Numbered from the stretch's first letter, positions 17,274-26,790 are shown. The stretch is DNA of 64,000 nucleotides from DASSUW01 sp963844205 (GCA_963844205.1 CAWJNK010000014.1:1488001-1552000), one strand, 5' to 3'. Program-made: numbers and translations. The notes: generated by a model not told the origin, from the letters alone.

Positions 17274-18152
17274 GTGATGACGCGAGCCGCGAGGCTCCTC
17301 CTGCTGCTGGCGCTCGCCGGGTGCGGGGCACAGCAGGCCGACCCGCGCGCTGCGGCGCCGGCGCCGGGCGTGACGCTCACCGCGGCCGAGCGCACGTCGT
17401 GGGCGCCGGGACCGCCCGAGCGCGCGACCGTGCCGGTGCTCGTGTACGACCGCGTGCCCGCGGACGCGTTCGCGCGGCAGATGACGCTCCTGGACCACGC
17501 GGGCTACCAGACGATCTCGCTGGCGGACTTCGTGCGCTTCGTGCACCGCGAGCCGGTCGAGCTGCCGCCCCGACCGCTCCTGCTCACGTTCGCCGACGCG
17601 CGGCTCGACTCGTGGGCCGGCAGCGACGCCATCCTGCGCCACCTGGGCTTCAACGCCGTGCTGTTCGCCGCCATCGGGCCGATCGAGGAGCACCGGGCCG
17701 GGGTCCTGACCTGGGAGGAGCTCGACGCCGCCGAGCGCACCGGCCGCTGGGAGGTGCAGTTCGGGTCGGGCACCGGCGATCGGCTGATCCGGTTCGGGCC
17801 GGGCTCCGATGACGTCGGCGCGTTCTACGCCTACCGCGGGTCGGAGGAGGTGCTCGGTGGCTGGCGGGAGCGGGTGTTCTCCGACCTCTCGTACGGGGAG
17901 CAGCAGCTCGCCCACCACGTCCACGGCTACCGCCCACTCGCGTTCGCGCCGCCGTACGGCAACTACGGCCAGGTGGGGACCAACGACCGCCGGATCCCGA
18001 GGGAGCTGCTCGCACGTGCGCTGCTGAGCTTCGACGTCGTGTTGACGCAGGACCGCAGCGGCTTCGCGGTGCCGGGTGCGCGCAACCCGTTCGGTCGCTT
18101 CGAGGTCACCGCGGACGTGAGCGACGCCGAGTTGCGGGCGATGCTCGGCTAG
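17274..18152 (+). CDS. Lipoprotein with degenerate polysaccharide deacetylase fold
   Basis: A lipoprotein signal (RLLLLLALAGCG, lipobox cysteine near residue 17) precedes a NodB-like domain. The alignment can be followed from VPVLVYDRVPADAFARQM through LLLTFADARLDSW to AFAPPYGNYGQ, the order seen in PgaB-type deacetylases. The canonical TFDDG metal-binding motif is replaced by TFADA, and the usual SHTxxH by FGSGTGDR. Metal ligands are therefore missing and catalysis is unlikely. It may bind glycan or serve a structural role. It starts 44 bp from the divergent ligase gene, and its stop overlaps the convergent oxidoreductase stop in a CTAG. Confidence 0.7.
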   Translation: MMTRAARLLLLLALAGCGAQQADPRAAAPAPGVTLTAAERTSWAPGPPERATVPVLVYDRVPADAFARQMTLLDHAGYQTISLADFVRFVHREPVELPPRPLLLTFADARLDSWAGSDAILRHLGFNAVLFAAIGPIEEHRAGVLTWEELDAAERTGRWEVQFGSGTGDRLIRFGPGSDDVGAFYAYRGSEEVLGGWRERVFSDLSYGEQQLAHHVHGYRPLAFAPPYGNYGQVGTNDRRIPRELLARALLSFDVVLTQDRSGFAVPGARNPFGRFEVTADVSDAELRAMLG

Positions 18153-19573
18153 ACGCCCTGGGCGGGACGGAACCGGTTCGCGGGATCGACGGCGGCCTTG
18201 ATCTGTCGCAGCCGCGGCAGGTTGGCGCCGTAGTACGCGCGGAGGGCGCGGTCGAGGTCGGGGTCGGCGTAGTTCTGGTACGCCTGCCCGTTGCCGAACG
18301 GCGCGATCCGGCGGCGCGCACGGCGAACCCGGGCGCGGGCGACGGGGATCGACGTGTACGAGAGGATCTGGACGCTGAAGCGGACGTCGCGGTGCGCGAA
18401 CGCCGTGGCGTCGGCGGGGACGCGGGAGATGGCGCCGCCGTACGCGTCGAGGATCAGCGTCGTGCCCTCCTCGGCCGCCTCCAGGAACGCGCGGCGGCCG
18501 GCCGCCGGCAGCCGGTCCGCGACGTAGATCGAGGAGGCCGCGAACGCGGACCGCAGGTAGTCGTGGCAGCTCGCGAGCCCGCCGTCCGCGCAGCCCGCCC
18601 AGCGGCGCTGGAGGGCGAGGTAGCCGGACGTGCCGGTGCTCAGGCTCGCGCCGGGGACCTGGGTGAGCGGCCGGACGATCCTTCGCAGCCGGCGCTCGGA
18701 GCCGAGGAACTGGCCGAACGCGGTCGCGGTCGACGCCGTGAGGGAGAGGATCGCCGTGAGGTTGTCGGGCGCGGTGGGGGCGAGCGCGTCCCACGCGGCG
18801 AGCGCCTCCGCTCGTGACGCGGCCGGGTAGGTGATGCGGAAGAAGGCGGCGCGGTCGACGCGGCGTGACTTGAGCCGGAAGCCGGTGACGATCCCGAAGC
18901 TGCCGCCGCCGCCACGAAGTGCCCAGAAGAGGTCGTCGTCGCCCCCGACGTGGCGGAGCTGCCCGTCCGCGGTCACGACGTCGATGCGGCGGACCCGGTC
19001 GAGCGTGAGGCCCAGGGCGCGCCCGGCGAGCCCCATCCCACCCCCGGTGGCGAGCCCGCCGAGCCGGACGGTCGGGCACGAGCCGGCGGGGACGGTGGCG
19101 CCGCGGGCGGCCAGCTTCGCGTAGACGTCGATCAGCCGGGCGCCCGGCCCGATCGTCGCGATGCCGTCCTGGAGCCGGACTCGTTGCAGGTGGCGGAGGT
19201 CGACCACCACCGCGGTCCGACTGGTCGACGCGCCGTTGTACGCGTGGCCGCCCGAGCGCGCGGTGAGCGGGACGTCGAACCGATCGGCCCAGCGGACGAC
19301 GGCCTGCACGTCGGCCCGGTCGCGGACCTGCACGACGGCCGGCGGGCGGACGCCGTCGTAGCGCCGGTTGAACACCAGACGGGCGCTGTCGTAGCCGCCG
19401 TTGCCGGGGACCAGCACCCGACCACGCACGGCTTCGCGGAACGCGCGGACCTGCGCGCGCGGCAGCCGGTCGGCCTCCGCGGCCCGCGGTCCGACCCCGA
19501 GCAGCACGAACCCGGCCGCCGAGCACCGCGCGAACTCGCGCCGCGACATCGCCATGACGACCGAGGATGCCAT
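18149..19573 (-). CDS. Tat-exported FAD-linked oxidoreductase, berberine-bridge type
   Basis: This is an oxidase of the vanillyl-alcohol oxidase/BBE superfamily. The twin-arginine signal MSRREFARCSAAGFVLLGVG begins at the third possible ATG (19549); 19573 is the first. The FAD-binding PCMH fold reads TARSGGHAYNG (covalent flavin His) and GGLATGGGMGLAGRALGLTL, followed by DDLFWALRGGGGSFGIVTGF. The C-terminal berberine-bridge motif appears as YQNYADPDLDRALRAYYG with KAAVDPANRFRPAQGV at the end. The second attachment residue (CxxG in bicovalent enzymes) is not obvious. Length is about 470 residues. The substrate, probably a sugar or phenolic, cannot be inferred. An open frame continues upstream of the start but has no coding character. 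Confidence 0.85.
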   Translation of the reverse strand: MASSVVMAMSRREFARCSAAGFVLLGVGPRAAEADRLPRAQVRAFREAVRGRVLVPGNGGYDSARLVFNRRYDGVRPPAVVQVRDRADVQAVVRWADRFDVPLTARSGGHAYNGASTSRTAVVVDLRHLQRVRLQDGIATIGPGARLIDVYAKLAARGATVPAGSCPTVRLGGLATGGGMGLAGRALGLTLDRVRRIDVVTADGQLRHVGGDDDLFWALRGGGGSFGIVTGFRLKSRRVDRAAFFRITYPAASRAEALAAWDALAPTAPDNLTAILSLTASTATAFGQFLGSERRLRRIVRPLTQVPGASLSTGTSGYLALQRRWAGCADGGLASCHDYLRSAFAASSIYVADRLPAAGRRAFLEAAEEGTTLILDAYGGAISRVPADATAFAHRDVRFSVQILSYTSIPVARARVRRARRRIAPFGNGQAYQNYADPDLDRALRAYYGANLPRLRQIKAAVDPANRFRPAQGV

Positions 19574-19612
19574 ACGGTCCTGTGGGCACATCGAGCGAAG
19601 GTGGGTGATCGC

Positions 19613-20254
19613 ATGAACGACGAGCATCCCGTGCGGTTCGGCGTCGACTATCCGGACCGTGACCTCGACCGGCTCACGACGGCCTTCCGGATCTTCACCA
19701 TGATCCCGATCGCGATCGTGCTCTCGAGCATCGGCGGGTACACGGGCAGCGGGACCTGGGACGGCGGCACCAGCGGCACCACGACCACGATCGCGATCGG
19801 CGGGACCGGGATGCTGTTCCTCCCGCCCCTGCTGATGATCCTGTTCCGGCAGAAGTACCCGCGCTGGTGGTTCGACTGGAACCTCGAGCTGCTGCGGTTC
19901 ACGAACCGGGTCGGGATCTACGTGGCGCTGATGGACGATCGCTACCCGTCGACCGACGAGCGGCAGTCGGTGAGCCTCGACTTCGGATATCCCGACGCGC
20001 TCCAGGACCTCAACCGCTGGCTGCCGCTGGTGAAGTGGTTCCTCGCGATCCCGCACTACATCGTGCTGTTCTTCCTCTATATCGGCGCGTTCTTCAGCGT
20101 GATCGCGGCGTGGTTCGCGATCCTGTTCACCGGTCGCTACCCGCGCGGGATCTTCGACTACGTCGAGGGCGTGATGCGGTGGCACAACCGGGTGGTCGGC
20201 TACGCGTGGATCCTCGTCACGGATCGCTACCCGCCGTTCCAGCTGCGTCCCTGA
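19613..20254 (+). CDS. DUF4389-family membrane protein
   Basis: A membrane protein of 213 residues with repeated DUF4389 features. It starts MNDEHPVRFGVDYPDRDLDR. There are about four hydrophobic segments (IFTMIPIAIVLSSIG, GMLFLPPLLMILF, HYIVLFFLYIGAFFSVIAAW and the end of VVGYAWILV). Characteristic motifs are RYPRGIFDYVEGVMRW and FTNRVGIYVALMDDRYP, which recur in two copies. Function is unknown; the family is widespread in actinobacteria. It starts 39 bp from the divergent Tat oxidoreductase, and the propeller protein gene follows after 4 bp, so those two are probably co-transcribed. Confidence 0.82.
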   Translation: MNDEHPVRFGVDYPDRDLDRLTTAFRIFTMIPIAIVLSSIGGYTGSGTWDGGTSGTTTTIAIGGTGMLFLPPLLMILFRQKYPRWWFDWNLELLRFTNRVGIYVALMDDRYPSTDERQSVSLDFGYPDALQDLNRWLPLVKWFLAIPHYIVLFFLYIGAFFSVIAAWFAILFTGRYPRGIFDYVEGVMRWHNRVVGYAWILVTDRYPPFQLRP

Positions 20255-20258
20255 AGCC

Positions 20259-21416
20259 ATGGCCGCGGGTGATCTCGACACCAGCTTCGCCGGCACCGGG
20301 AAGAAGACGATCAGCTTCGGCGGCGGCGACTCCGCGAACGCCGTGCTGGTGCAGCCGAACGGGAGGATCGTCGTGGCCGGCAACGGCGCGCTCCCGAGCG
20401 CGTTCTGCGTCGCCCGCCTGCGCAGCAACGGGCTGCTCGACACGACGTTCGGCTCGGGCGGGAAGCGCGTGGTCCGGTTCGGTGGCGAGCAGGAGGGGGC
20501 GTTCGGCGCGGCGCTGCAGCCGGACGGCAAGATCGTGCTCGTCGGCGACTCGGACTTCCGGGTCGCCGTCGCGCGGCTGAAGCCCAACGGCACGCTCGAC
20601 CCGACGTTCTCCGGCGACGGCCGGAAGACGTTCTCGTGGGGGCCGATCGGCCGCGCCGAGGACGTGCTCGTGCTGCCGAACGGCAAGCTCCTGGTCGCCG
20701 GCTTCTCGGGGCCCGAGACCGGGAACGTGCAGCTCGCGCGCCTGAACGCGAACGGCGCGCTGGATTCGGCGTTCGGCACCGGCGGCATCGCGACGGCCGA
20801 CTTCGGCGGCGACGACTTCGGGCTCGCGATGGCGCGCCAGGCCAACGGGCGGGTCTTGATCGCCGGGCTGTCGAGGCCGACCGAGATCGGGGCAGCGACC
20901 GGCGGCGCCATCGTCGCGCGATTCCGGGCGAACGGCCTGCTCGACCCCGACTTCGACGGCGACGGCCGGCTGATGTTCGGCACCGGCAGCGTGCGGGCCG
21001 TGCTCGTGCAGGCCGACCGGCGGATCGTCGTCGCGGGCAACGCGAACGGCAGCCAGACGATGACCGTGACCCGCCTGCGACCGAACGGCTCGCCGGACAC
21101 GACGTTCGACGGCGACGGGACGGCGACGATCGACTTCGGCTCGCTCGCCGACGCCGGCAACGACGCCGTGCTGCAACCAGACGGCAAGATCGTCGTCGCC
21201 GGCTACACGCAGGCCGTCAACTCGCCGACCGCGGTCGCTCGCCTCAACGCCAACGGATCGCCCGACGGCACGTTCGGCACCGCCGGCAAGGTGCAAGTCA
21301 ACTTCGGCGCCGCCATGTTCGGCAACGCGGTCGCGCTGCAGGCGAACCGGCGGATCGTCGTCGCCGGCCAGCGGGCCGGCAACGAGGTCTTCGCGGTCGC
21401 GCGCCTGCTGGGTTAG
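20259..21416 (+). CDS. Delta-60 repeat beta-propeller-like protein
   Basis: A protein of 385 residues made of about seven copies of the delta-60 repeat. Each has the pattern LQPDGKIVVAG..., then VARLNANGSLDTTFG, at intervals of about 55 residues (for example GALQPDGKIVLVGDSDF, AVLQPDGKIVVAGYT). Such repeats are predicted to form a propeller. No signal peptide is visible at MAAGDLDTSFAGTGKKTISF, which is unusual for this mostly secreted family, so export is uncertain. It follows the DUF4389 gene by 4 bp, and its stop overlaps the convergent MMPL stop by 4 bases. Ligand and role are unknown. Confidence 0.82.
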   Translation: MAAGDLDTSFAGTGKKTISFGGGDSANAVLVQPNGRIVVAGNGALPSAFCVARLRSNGLLDTTFGSGGKRVVRFGGEQEGAFGAALQPDGKIVLVGDSDFRVAVARLKPNGTLDPTFSGDGRKTFSWGPIGRAEDVLVLPNGKLLVAGFSGPETGNVQLARLNANGALDSAFGTGGIATADFGGDDFGLAMARQANGRVLIAGLSRPTEIGAATGGAIVARFRANGLLDPDFDGDGRLMFGTGSVRAVLVQADRRIVVAGNANGSQTMTVTRLRPNGSPDTTFDGDGTATIDFGSLADAGNDAVLQPDGKIVVAGYTQAVNSPTAVARLNANGSPDGTFGTAGKVQVNFGAAMFGNAVALQANRRIVVAGQRAGNEVFAVARLLG

Positions 21417-23590
21417 GCCGGCTGGTCCACGAGGGCCTCGTCCCGCGCGGCTCCGGCAGCACGTTGCTCGCGCTGAAGGACCGAAGGCTCGACCCGCAGC
21501 AGGCGCGCGGGCAGTCGCGGCAGCCACCAGTTCCAGCGCCCCATCAGCAGGATCACCGCGGGCACGATCAGGGCGCGGATCACCGTCGCGTCGATGAAGA
21601 TGCCGGTCGCGAGCGCGGTGGCGAACATCTTGACGTCCGTCCCGGGGCCCGAGGCCATCGCGAGGAAGGCGAGGAACAGGATCAGCGCTGCGCTGGTCAC
21701 GAGGCGCCCGGTACGCCCGATGCCGCGCACGACGGCGAGCTCGGTGCTCCCCGTGCGGTCGTATTCCTCGCGCATGCGCGCGAGGATGAAGACCTCGTAG
21801 TCCATCGACAGCCCGAACAGGAACGCGAACGTCATCAGCGGAAGCCACGACGGGATCGAGCCGGTGGCCTGGATGCCCCAGATCGACTCTGACGCATAGC
21901 CCTTCTGCCACATCAGCACCAGCACGCCCCAGGCGGCGGCGACGCTGAGGATGTTGAGCACGAGCGCCTTGGCCGGCAGCAGCAGGGACCGGAACGCTCG
22001 GGCGAGCAGGAGGAAGGTCGTCACAGCGATCAGCGCGATCATCAGTGGGAAGCTGCCGTACAGGGCGTCGATGAAGTCGGCGTTGGAGGCAGGCTCGCCT
22101 CCGACGCGCACACCCGGGCCGGCGGCATGGGCCACGCTGCGCACGGCGTCGAGGGTGTCCTTGCCCGCGCGCTCTCCGTCGTCGGCGACGGGGATCGCCT
22201 CGACCAGCGCGGTCCCTCCGCGGCGCCAGTCGGGCGCGGCGGGAGCCACCGCGCCGTGGACGCCATCGACCGCGTTCAGCGCGGTCGCCACGCGCTCGGG
22301 ATCGGTGCTGCCCTCGACAAGGATCTCGTGCGGGAGGAGTGCGCCCTCGCCGATGCCGGCGCGCTCGAGCGCGACCAGAGCCGTCTTGGCGTCGCCCGAC
22401 CGCGCGACGGTGTCGGCGTCGCTGCCACCGAGCTGAAGGTCGGTCGCGGCGAACGCCAGCACGGCGATCACGGCGACGCCCGCCCCGGCCGCCGGCCAGC
22501 GCCGCCGCGCGACCCCTTGCGCCCAGCGGGTCCACGCCCGGCTCGCCTTGTCGTCGCTGCGCACGTGTGGCCAGTCGAGGCGCTGGCCGGCCTTGGCCAG
22601 GACCACCGGAAGCAGCGTGAGCGTGACCAGTACGGAGACGACGGGGATCAACATGCCGCCGTAGCCCATCGAGCGCAGGAAGGGCAGCGGCAGCGCGACC
22701 AGCGCGAGCAGGCCGATCGCGACCGTGACGCCGCTGAAGACGACGGCGCGCCCTGCGGTCTCCATCGCCCGCTGCACGGCCTCCTCCCCGATGGCCCCGT
22801 GGGCACGCTCTTCGCGCCACCGCGACACCACGAGCAGCGAGTAGTCGATCGCCACGCCGAGGCCGATCAGCACGATCAGGAACGAGACGATGGGTGACAC
22901 CTCCGCCACCGCCGTCAAGGCCAGGAGCGGCACGAACGCGGTCATGATCGACACGAACGCGATCAGCAGCGGGACGACCGCGAGCACGGAGGCGAAGACG
23001 AAGATGAGGACCAGCAGGGCGCCGAAGCCGCCGACCACCGCCTCCACCACGACGCCGAGACCACCGCTGTCGCCGCCGGCCTCGGTCAGCGCGTCGAACC
23101 CCGTCACACGCACCGGCTGCCCCGCCACCATGATGCCTTGGAGCGCCCGGTCCGCCGCCCTGGCCGCCTGCGGATTCTCGCCCCAATCGGAGCGCGCCGG
23201 TGGCCGCGGATACACGAGCGCGAACACGGTGCGCCCGTCCTCGGACACGAACGCTCGGCTCTCCGTCGTGGCGAACGATGCGATCCGCGCGTGCGGCAGC
23301 GCGCTGCGCAGCCGTTCATCGACCGCGGCCAGATCGGCCTTCACGCCGCGCGAGTCGACGCTCGTGCCGGCCGGGAGCGTCACGACCGGCAGCAGCGGGC
23401 TGCCGCTCGCGCCAAAGCGCTCGTCGATCGCGGCCGCCGTCTGCCAGCTCTCCTCGTCCGGGATCGACGCGTCGTTCGCGAGCCGCTTCGTCGCCGGCCC
23501 CGACGCGGCGATCCCCGCGATCGTGAGCGCGAGCCAGCCGACCACCACGATGCGCTTATGCGCAAGGACCCAGCGGGTGAGCGAGGACAA
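21413..23590 (-). CDS. MMPL/RND-family membrane transporter
   Basis: A second MMPL exporter, 725 residues. It starts MSSLTRWVLAHKRIVVVGWL with helix WLALTIAGIAASG, then a periplasmic loop, and a helix block beginning LVLIFVFASVLAVVPLLIAF. The paired motif GLGVAIDYSLLVVSRWREE in the first half matches FGLSMDYEVFILARMREEYD in the second, carrying the proton-relay Asp-Tyr positions. Its C-terminus is arginine-rich and cytoplasmic (LLRVEPSVLQREQRAAG). It is only about 30% like the 11.9-kb copy by eye, so it is probably not a recent duplicate. A short DUF6220 membrane protein gene ends 6 bp before its start. Confidence 0.87.
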   Translation of the reverse strand: MSSLTRWVLAHKRIVVVGWLALTIAGIAASGPATKRLANDASIPDEESWQTAAAIDERFGASGSPLLPVVTLPAGTSVDSRGVKADLAAVDERLRSALPHARIASFATTESRAFVSEDGRTVFALVYPRPPARSDWGENPQAARAADRALQGIMVAGQPVRVTGFDALTEAGGDSGGLGVVVEAVVGGFGALLVLIFVFASVLAVVPLLIAFVSIMTAFVPLLALTAVAEVSPIVSFLIVLIGLGVAIDYSLLVVSRWREERAHGAIGEEAVQRAMETAGRAVVFSGVTVAIGLLALVALPLPFLRSMGYGGMLIPVVSVLVTLTLLPVVLAKAGQRLDWPHVRSDDKASRAWTRWAQGVARRRWPAAGAGVAVIAVLAFAATDLQLGGSDADTVARSGDAKTALVALERAGIGEGALLPHEILVEGSTDPERVATALNAVDGVHGAVAPAAPDWRRGGTALVEAIPVADDGERAGKDTLDAVRSVAHAAGPGVRVGGEPASNADFIDALYGSFPLMIALIAVTTFLLLARAFRSLLLPAKALVLNILSVAAAWGVLVLMWQKGYASESIWGIQATGSIPSWLPLMTFAFLFGLSMDYEVFILARMREEYDRTGSTELAVVRGIGRTGRLVTSAALILFLAFLAMASGPGTDVKMFATALATGIFIDATVIRALIVPAVILLMGRWNWWLPRLPARLLRVEPSVLQREQRAAGAARDEALVDQPA

Positions 23591-23596
23591 CGCCGC

Positions 23597-24004
23597 TTAC
23601 CTCCGCCGACGGTCGCGCCGGACGATCGCAGCCGCGAGCGCGAGCACGAGCAGGGCTCCGAGCGGGTGGAGGCCGCCAGTCCAGCCGCGTGCGCTCGCGA
23701 GCGCGATCTGCGTCGTGCCGAGCGCCGCCATCAGCAGCGAGAGGCCGATGTCGACGCGCGGGAGCCACGCGACCAGCGCGACGAGCAGGAGCAGCATCTC
23801 GAGGCCGTGCACGGTGAAGCCCACGTCGCTGTGCGCGGCGAGCGCATCGCTGCCGGCGCCGAAGATGTAGGCGCCGATCAGGTAGACCTGGAGAAAGACG
23901 CCGAGCGCGATCGCCAGCGCAAGCGCGAGGTGCAGCCAGGCGGCGCCGCGCCGGAGCGCTGCCACCCCGCCGATCCGGTGCCTGGGCTCCGTCGCTGACG
24001 ACAT
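23597..24004 (-). CDS. DUF6220-like small membrane protein
   Basis: A protein of 135 residues with four predicted helices: WLHLALALAIALGVFLQVYL, GFTVHGLEMLLLLVALVAW, IGLSLLMAALGTTQIALASA and LGALLVLALAAAIV. The pattern LQVYLIGAYIF and the loop GLHPLGALLVL fit DUF6220. Function is unknown. It lies 6 bp upstream of the MMPL gene on the same strand, so they probably form an operon. The start ATG at 24004 faces the divergent histidine kinase gene across a 135-bp intergenic region that should hold both promoters. Confidence 0.72.
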   Translation of the reverse strand: MSSATEPRHRIGGVAALRRGAAWLHLALALAIALGVFLQVYLIGAYIFGAGSDALAAHSDVGFTVHGLEMLLLLVALVAWLPRVDIGLSLLMAALGTTQIALASARGWTGGLHPLGALLVLALAAAIVRRDRRRR

Positions 24005-24139
24005 GGCGCGACGGTATGCGCCGTGGCCGTGCCGGCGCATCGGTGTCGGCGCGGCTCCAGCGTACGCGCTGGCACTGACGGCCGCGCCGTACCGGCACGG
24101 TTGCCACGTCCGCGTGGGCGCTGAGATGATCGCCGGACC

Positions 24140-26149
24140 ATGCGCGGAAGCGTCCGCCCCGTCGGCGCGCTCCTGTGGGGGCTCACCGTCGCTGTGGCCG
24201 CGTCGGCGGCGGTGTTCCTCGTGCTCGGGCCTGGGCGGCCGCTGCCAGAGGACCTGCTCGGCGGCGTCGGCGGCGCCGCCTTCCTCGCGTTGTCGCTCGC
24301 GTACGCGACGGTCGGCGCGCTGATCACGTCGCGCCTGCCGGGGCACCGGGTGGGGTGGCTGTTCGTGTGCTTGGGCCTGCTGCTCGCGCTGAACGGGCTC
24401 TCGTACTCGTACGCGACCTACGGCCTCTACGCGACCGACGGAGACGTGCCGGACCTGGCGCTCGCCGTGCTGGGTTGGGGGACGGTGACCGCGCCATTGA
24501 TGGCCCTGGCGCTGCTGCTGTTCCCCGACGGAAGGCTGCCGTCGCGCCGCTGGCGCCCGGTCGCGGCCGCATTGGTCGTCGCGATCGCCGGGTTCCTGGT
24601 CGCCGCCACGCTGCGGCCGGGGCCTTTCGACGTGCCGTTCGACCGCGTGGTCAATCCGCTCGGCGTGGCGGGGCTGCGGGACGCGATGAACGCGCTCACC
24701 TGGGCGTGCTGGGTCGTCACGTGGGTCGCGCTGGCCTTGGGAGCGCGTGCGCTGATGCTGCGGCTGCGGCGGGCGGACGGGGACGACCGTCAGCAGGTGA
24801 AGTGGGTACTCACGGTGGCCATCGCGACGGTCGCGATCCTCGTGCCGCTCATGGGCACGTGGTTCATCTGGCCGGAGGACGTGCAATGGCGGATGGCGCT
24901 GCTCGGCGTCGTCTTCACCGCGTTCCCGGTGGCAGCGGGCATCGCGATCCTGCGTCACCGCTTGTACGACATCGACGTCGTCATCAGTCGCGCGCTTGTC
25001 TACGGCGCCCTCACCGTGCTGTTGAGCGCCACCTACGCGGCGATCGTGCTGGTGGTCGGTGTGGCGCTGGGCGGCGGGTCGGCACCGGCGACCGGCGCCG
25101 CCACGCTCGCGGTCGCGCTCGCGTTCCGGCCGCTGCGCGCTCGACTGCAGGATGCGGTCGACCGGCGCTTCAACGGCGCGCGCTACGACGCGCTGCACCG
25201 CGTGGCCGCCTTCCTGGAGCAGGTGCGCGCAGGCACGGCGGCACCTGAGGACGTCGAGCCGCTGCTGCGCGACGTCCTCGACGACGAACGCCTCGAGCTG
25301 CGCTTCCTGCTGCCTGAGGGCGGCGGCTACGTGAACGTGCGCGGCGGCCCGGCGGTCGATACCCCGGGCGACGACCGCCGGCGCACACCGATCGAGCGCG
25401 GCGGCATGGAGCTGGCCGTGGTGCTGCACGGCCCGGCCGTGGCGGATCGTCGCGACCTGCTGCGACGCGTGGTCGAGGCGGCCGGACTGGCGATCGAGAT
25501 CGCCCGCCTGCGCACGGAGCTGCGCCGCCAGCTCGACGAGGTCGCCGCGTCGCGGGCACGCATCGTCGCGGCGGGCGACGCCGAGCGCCGCCGCATCGAG
25601 CGCAACCTGCACGACGGCGCCCAGCAGCGGCTCGTCTCGATCGGCCTGGCACTTCGGCACGCGCAACACGAGCTCGGGCCGGAGGCGGCGGCGCGCGAGA
25701 CCCTCGAGGGCGCCCTCGCGGAGATCGGCGACGCGATCGGCGAGCTGCGCGAACTGGCAGGCGGGCTCCGGCCGCCGCAGCTCGACGCCGGCCTGGCTCC
25801 GGCTCTGCATGAGCTCGCGGGCCGCGCCGCGATGCCCGTGACGGTCGACGCCACCGTCGAGCGCTTCCCCGACGGCGTCGAGACCGCCGCGTACTTCATC
25901 GCGTGCGAGGCGCTCACCAACGCCACGAAGCACGCCCACGCCTCACGTGTCGCGTTGAGCGCCCAGCGCCGCAACGGCAGCCTCGTCATCTGCGTGGCCG
26001 ACGACGGCGTGGGAGGCGCCGCACCCGGGGACGGCACGGGGCTGAGCGGCCTGCGCGACCGCGTCGGCGCCCACGGCGGGACGCTGCGGATCGAGAGCGA
26101 GCGCGGGGCCGGCACGCGCCTGATCGCGGAGCTGCCGTGCGAGTCGTGA
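24140..26149 (+). CDS. NarL-type sensor histidine kinase with multi-spanning membrane domain
   Basis: A sensor kinase of 669 residues. The N-terminal third has several membrane helices (for example WGLTVAVAASAAVFLVL, VGWLFVCLGLLLALNGL, LILVPLMGTWFIW region) and contains HRLYDIDVVISRALVYG, a conserved feature of this class. After a linker of about 100 residues, the HisKA_3 box AERRRIERNLHDGAQQRL has the phospho-acceptor His near residue 491. The ATPase domain follows with LTNATKHAHASRV and ICVADDGVGG, ending DGTGLSGLRDRV. It overlaps the downstream response regulator by 13 bp, so they form a two-component pair. The signal sensed is unknown. Confidence 0.88.
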   Translation: MRGSVRPVGALLWGLTVAVAASAAVFLVLGPGRPLPEDLLGGVGGAAFLALSLAYATVGALITSRLPGHRVGWLFVCLGLLLALNGLSYSYATYGLYATDGDVPDLALAVLGWGTVTAPLMALALLLFPDGRLPSRRWRPVAAALVVAIAGFLVAATLRPGPFDVPFDRVVNPLGVAGLRDAMNALTWACWVVTWVALALGARALMLRLRRADGDDRQQVKWVLTVAIATVAILVPLMGTWFIWPEDVQWRMALLGVVFTAFPVAAGIAILRHRLYDIDVVISRALVYGALTVLLSATYAAIVLVVGVALGGGSAPATGAATLAVALAFRPLRARLQDAVDRRFNGARYDALHRVAAFLEQVRAGTAAPEDVEPLLRDVLDDERLELRFLLPEGGGYVNVRGGPAVDTPGDDRRRTPIERGGMELAVVLHGPAVADRRDLLRRVVEAAGLAIEIARLRTELRRQLDEVAASRARIVAAGDAERRRIERNLHDGAQQRLVSIGLALRHAQHELGPEAAARETLEGALAEIGDAIGELRELAGGLRPPQLDAGLAPALHELAGRAAMPVTVDATVERFPDGVETAAYFIACEALTNATKHAHASRVALSAQRRNGSLVICVADDGVGGAAPGDGTGLSGLRDRVGAHGGTLRIESERGAGTRLIAELPCES

Positions 26150-26790
26150 TCGTCGAGGACCAGGTGCTCCTGCGGGCCGGGCTCGAGCGCCTGTTCGCCG
26201 ACGGCGGCCACGAGGTCGTCGCCTCGCGGGGCGACGCGAGCCACCTGCTCGCCACCGTCGCCGGCCACCGGCCGGACCTCGTCGTGCTCGACATCCGCAT
26301 GCCGCCGACCTTCACCGACGAGGGTGCCCGTGCCGCCAAGGCCGTCAAGGAGGCGCACTCCGACGTCGGCGTGCTCGTGCTCTCCCAGCACGTCGAGACG
26401 TCCCACATCGTCGACCTCGTGCGGCTGGGCGGCTTTGGCTACCTGCTCAAGGACCGCGTGCTCGAGGTGCAGGAGTTCCTCGCGGCGGCCGAGCGCGTGG
26501 CCCGCGGCGGCTCGGCCCTCGACCCCGAGGTCGTCGGGCGGCTGGTCGCGCCGCCGGGCGCCGGCGGCCCGCTCGCCGAGCTCTCCGAGCGCGAGCGCGA
26601 GATCCTCAAGCTGATGGCCGAAGGGCTGACCAACAGCGGGATCGCCAAGCGGTTGTTTGTGAGCGAGCGCACGGTCGAGGCGCACGTTCGCCATGTGCTG
26701 ACGAAGCTCGCGATCCCGCAGAGCGAGGACGGCCACCGCCGCGTCCTCGCCGTGCTGGCGCAGCTGAGCGCTGCGGGCGATCAGCGCTGA
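26137..26790 (+). CDS. LuxR/NarL-family response regulator
   Basis: The partner of the adjacent kinase, 217 residues. GTG at 26137 is chosen as start because VRVVIVEDQVLLRAGLERLF is the usual receiver opening. The phosphorylation site is Asp52 in DLVVLDIRMPP, with the switch lysine in GYLLKDRV. A LuxR-type helix-turn-helix follows near residue 150 (LSEREREILKLMAEGLTNSG, then VSERTVEAHVRHVLTKL). It overlaps the kinase by 13 bp. The membrane protein gene 92 bp further on is a possible target or part of the same transcript. Confidence 0.9.
   Translation: MRVVIVEDQVLLRAGLERLFADGGHEVVASRGDASHLLATVAGHRPDLVVLDIRMPPTFTDEGARAAKAVKEAHSDVGVLVLSQHVETSHIVDLVRLGGFGYLLKDRVLEVQEFLAAAERVARGGSALDPEVVGRLVAPPGAGGPLAELSEREREILKLMAEGLTNSGIAKRLFVSERTVEAHVRHVLTKLAIPQSEDGHRRVLAVLAQLSAAGDQR

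Noticed and set aside
19574..21187. Long open frame upstream of the Tat oxidoreductase on the minus strand (total about 1,000 codons)
   Set aside because: The upstream two thirds are antisense to the DUF4389 and delta-60 genes, have no family features, and a twin-arginine signal marks the real start at 19549-19573.
20217..23186. Minus-strand open frame of nearly 1,000 codons across the delta-60 and MMPL region
   Set aside because: It is an arginine- and proline-rich shadow of the MMPL gene in another frame, an effect of high GC content.
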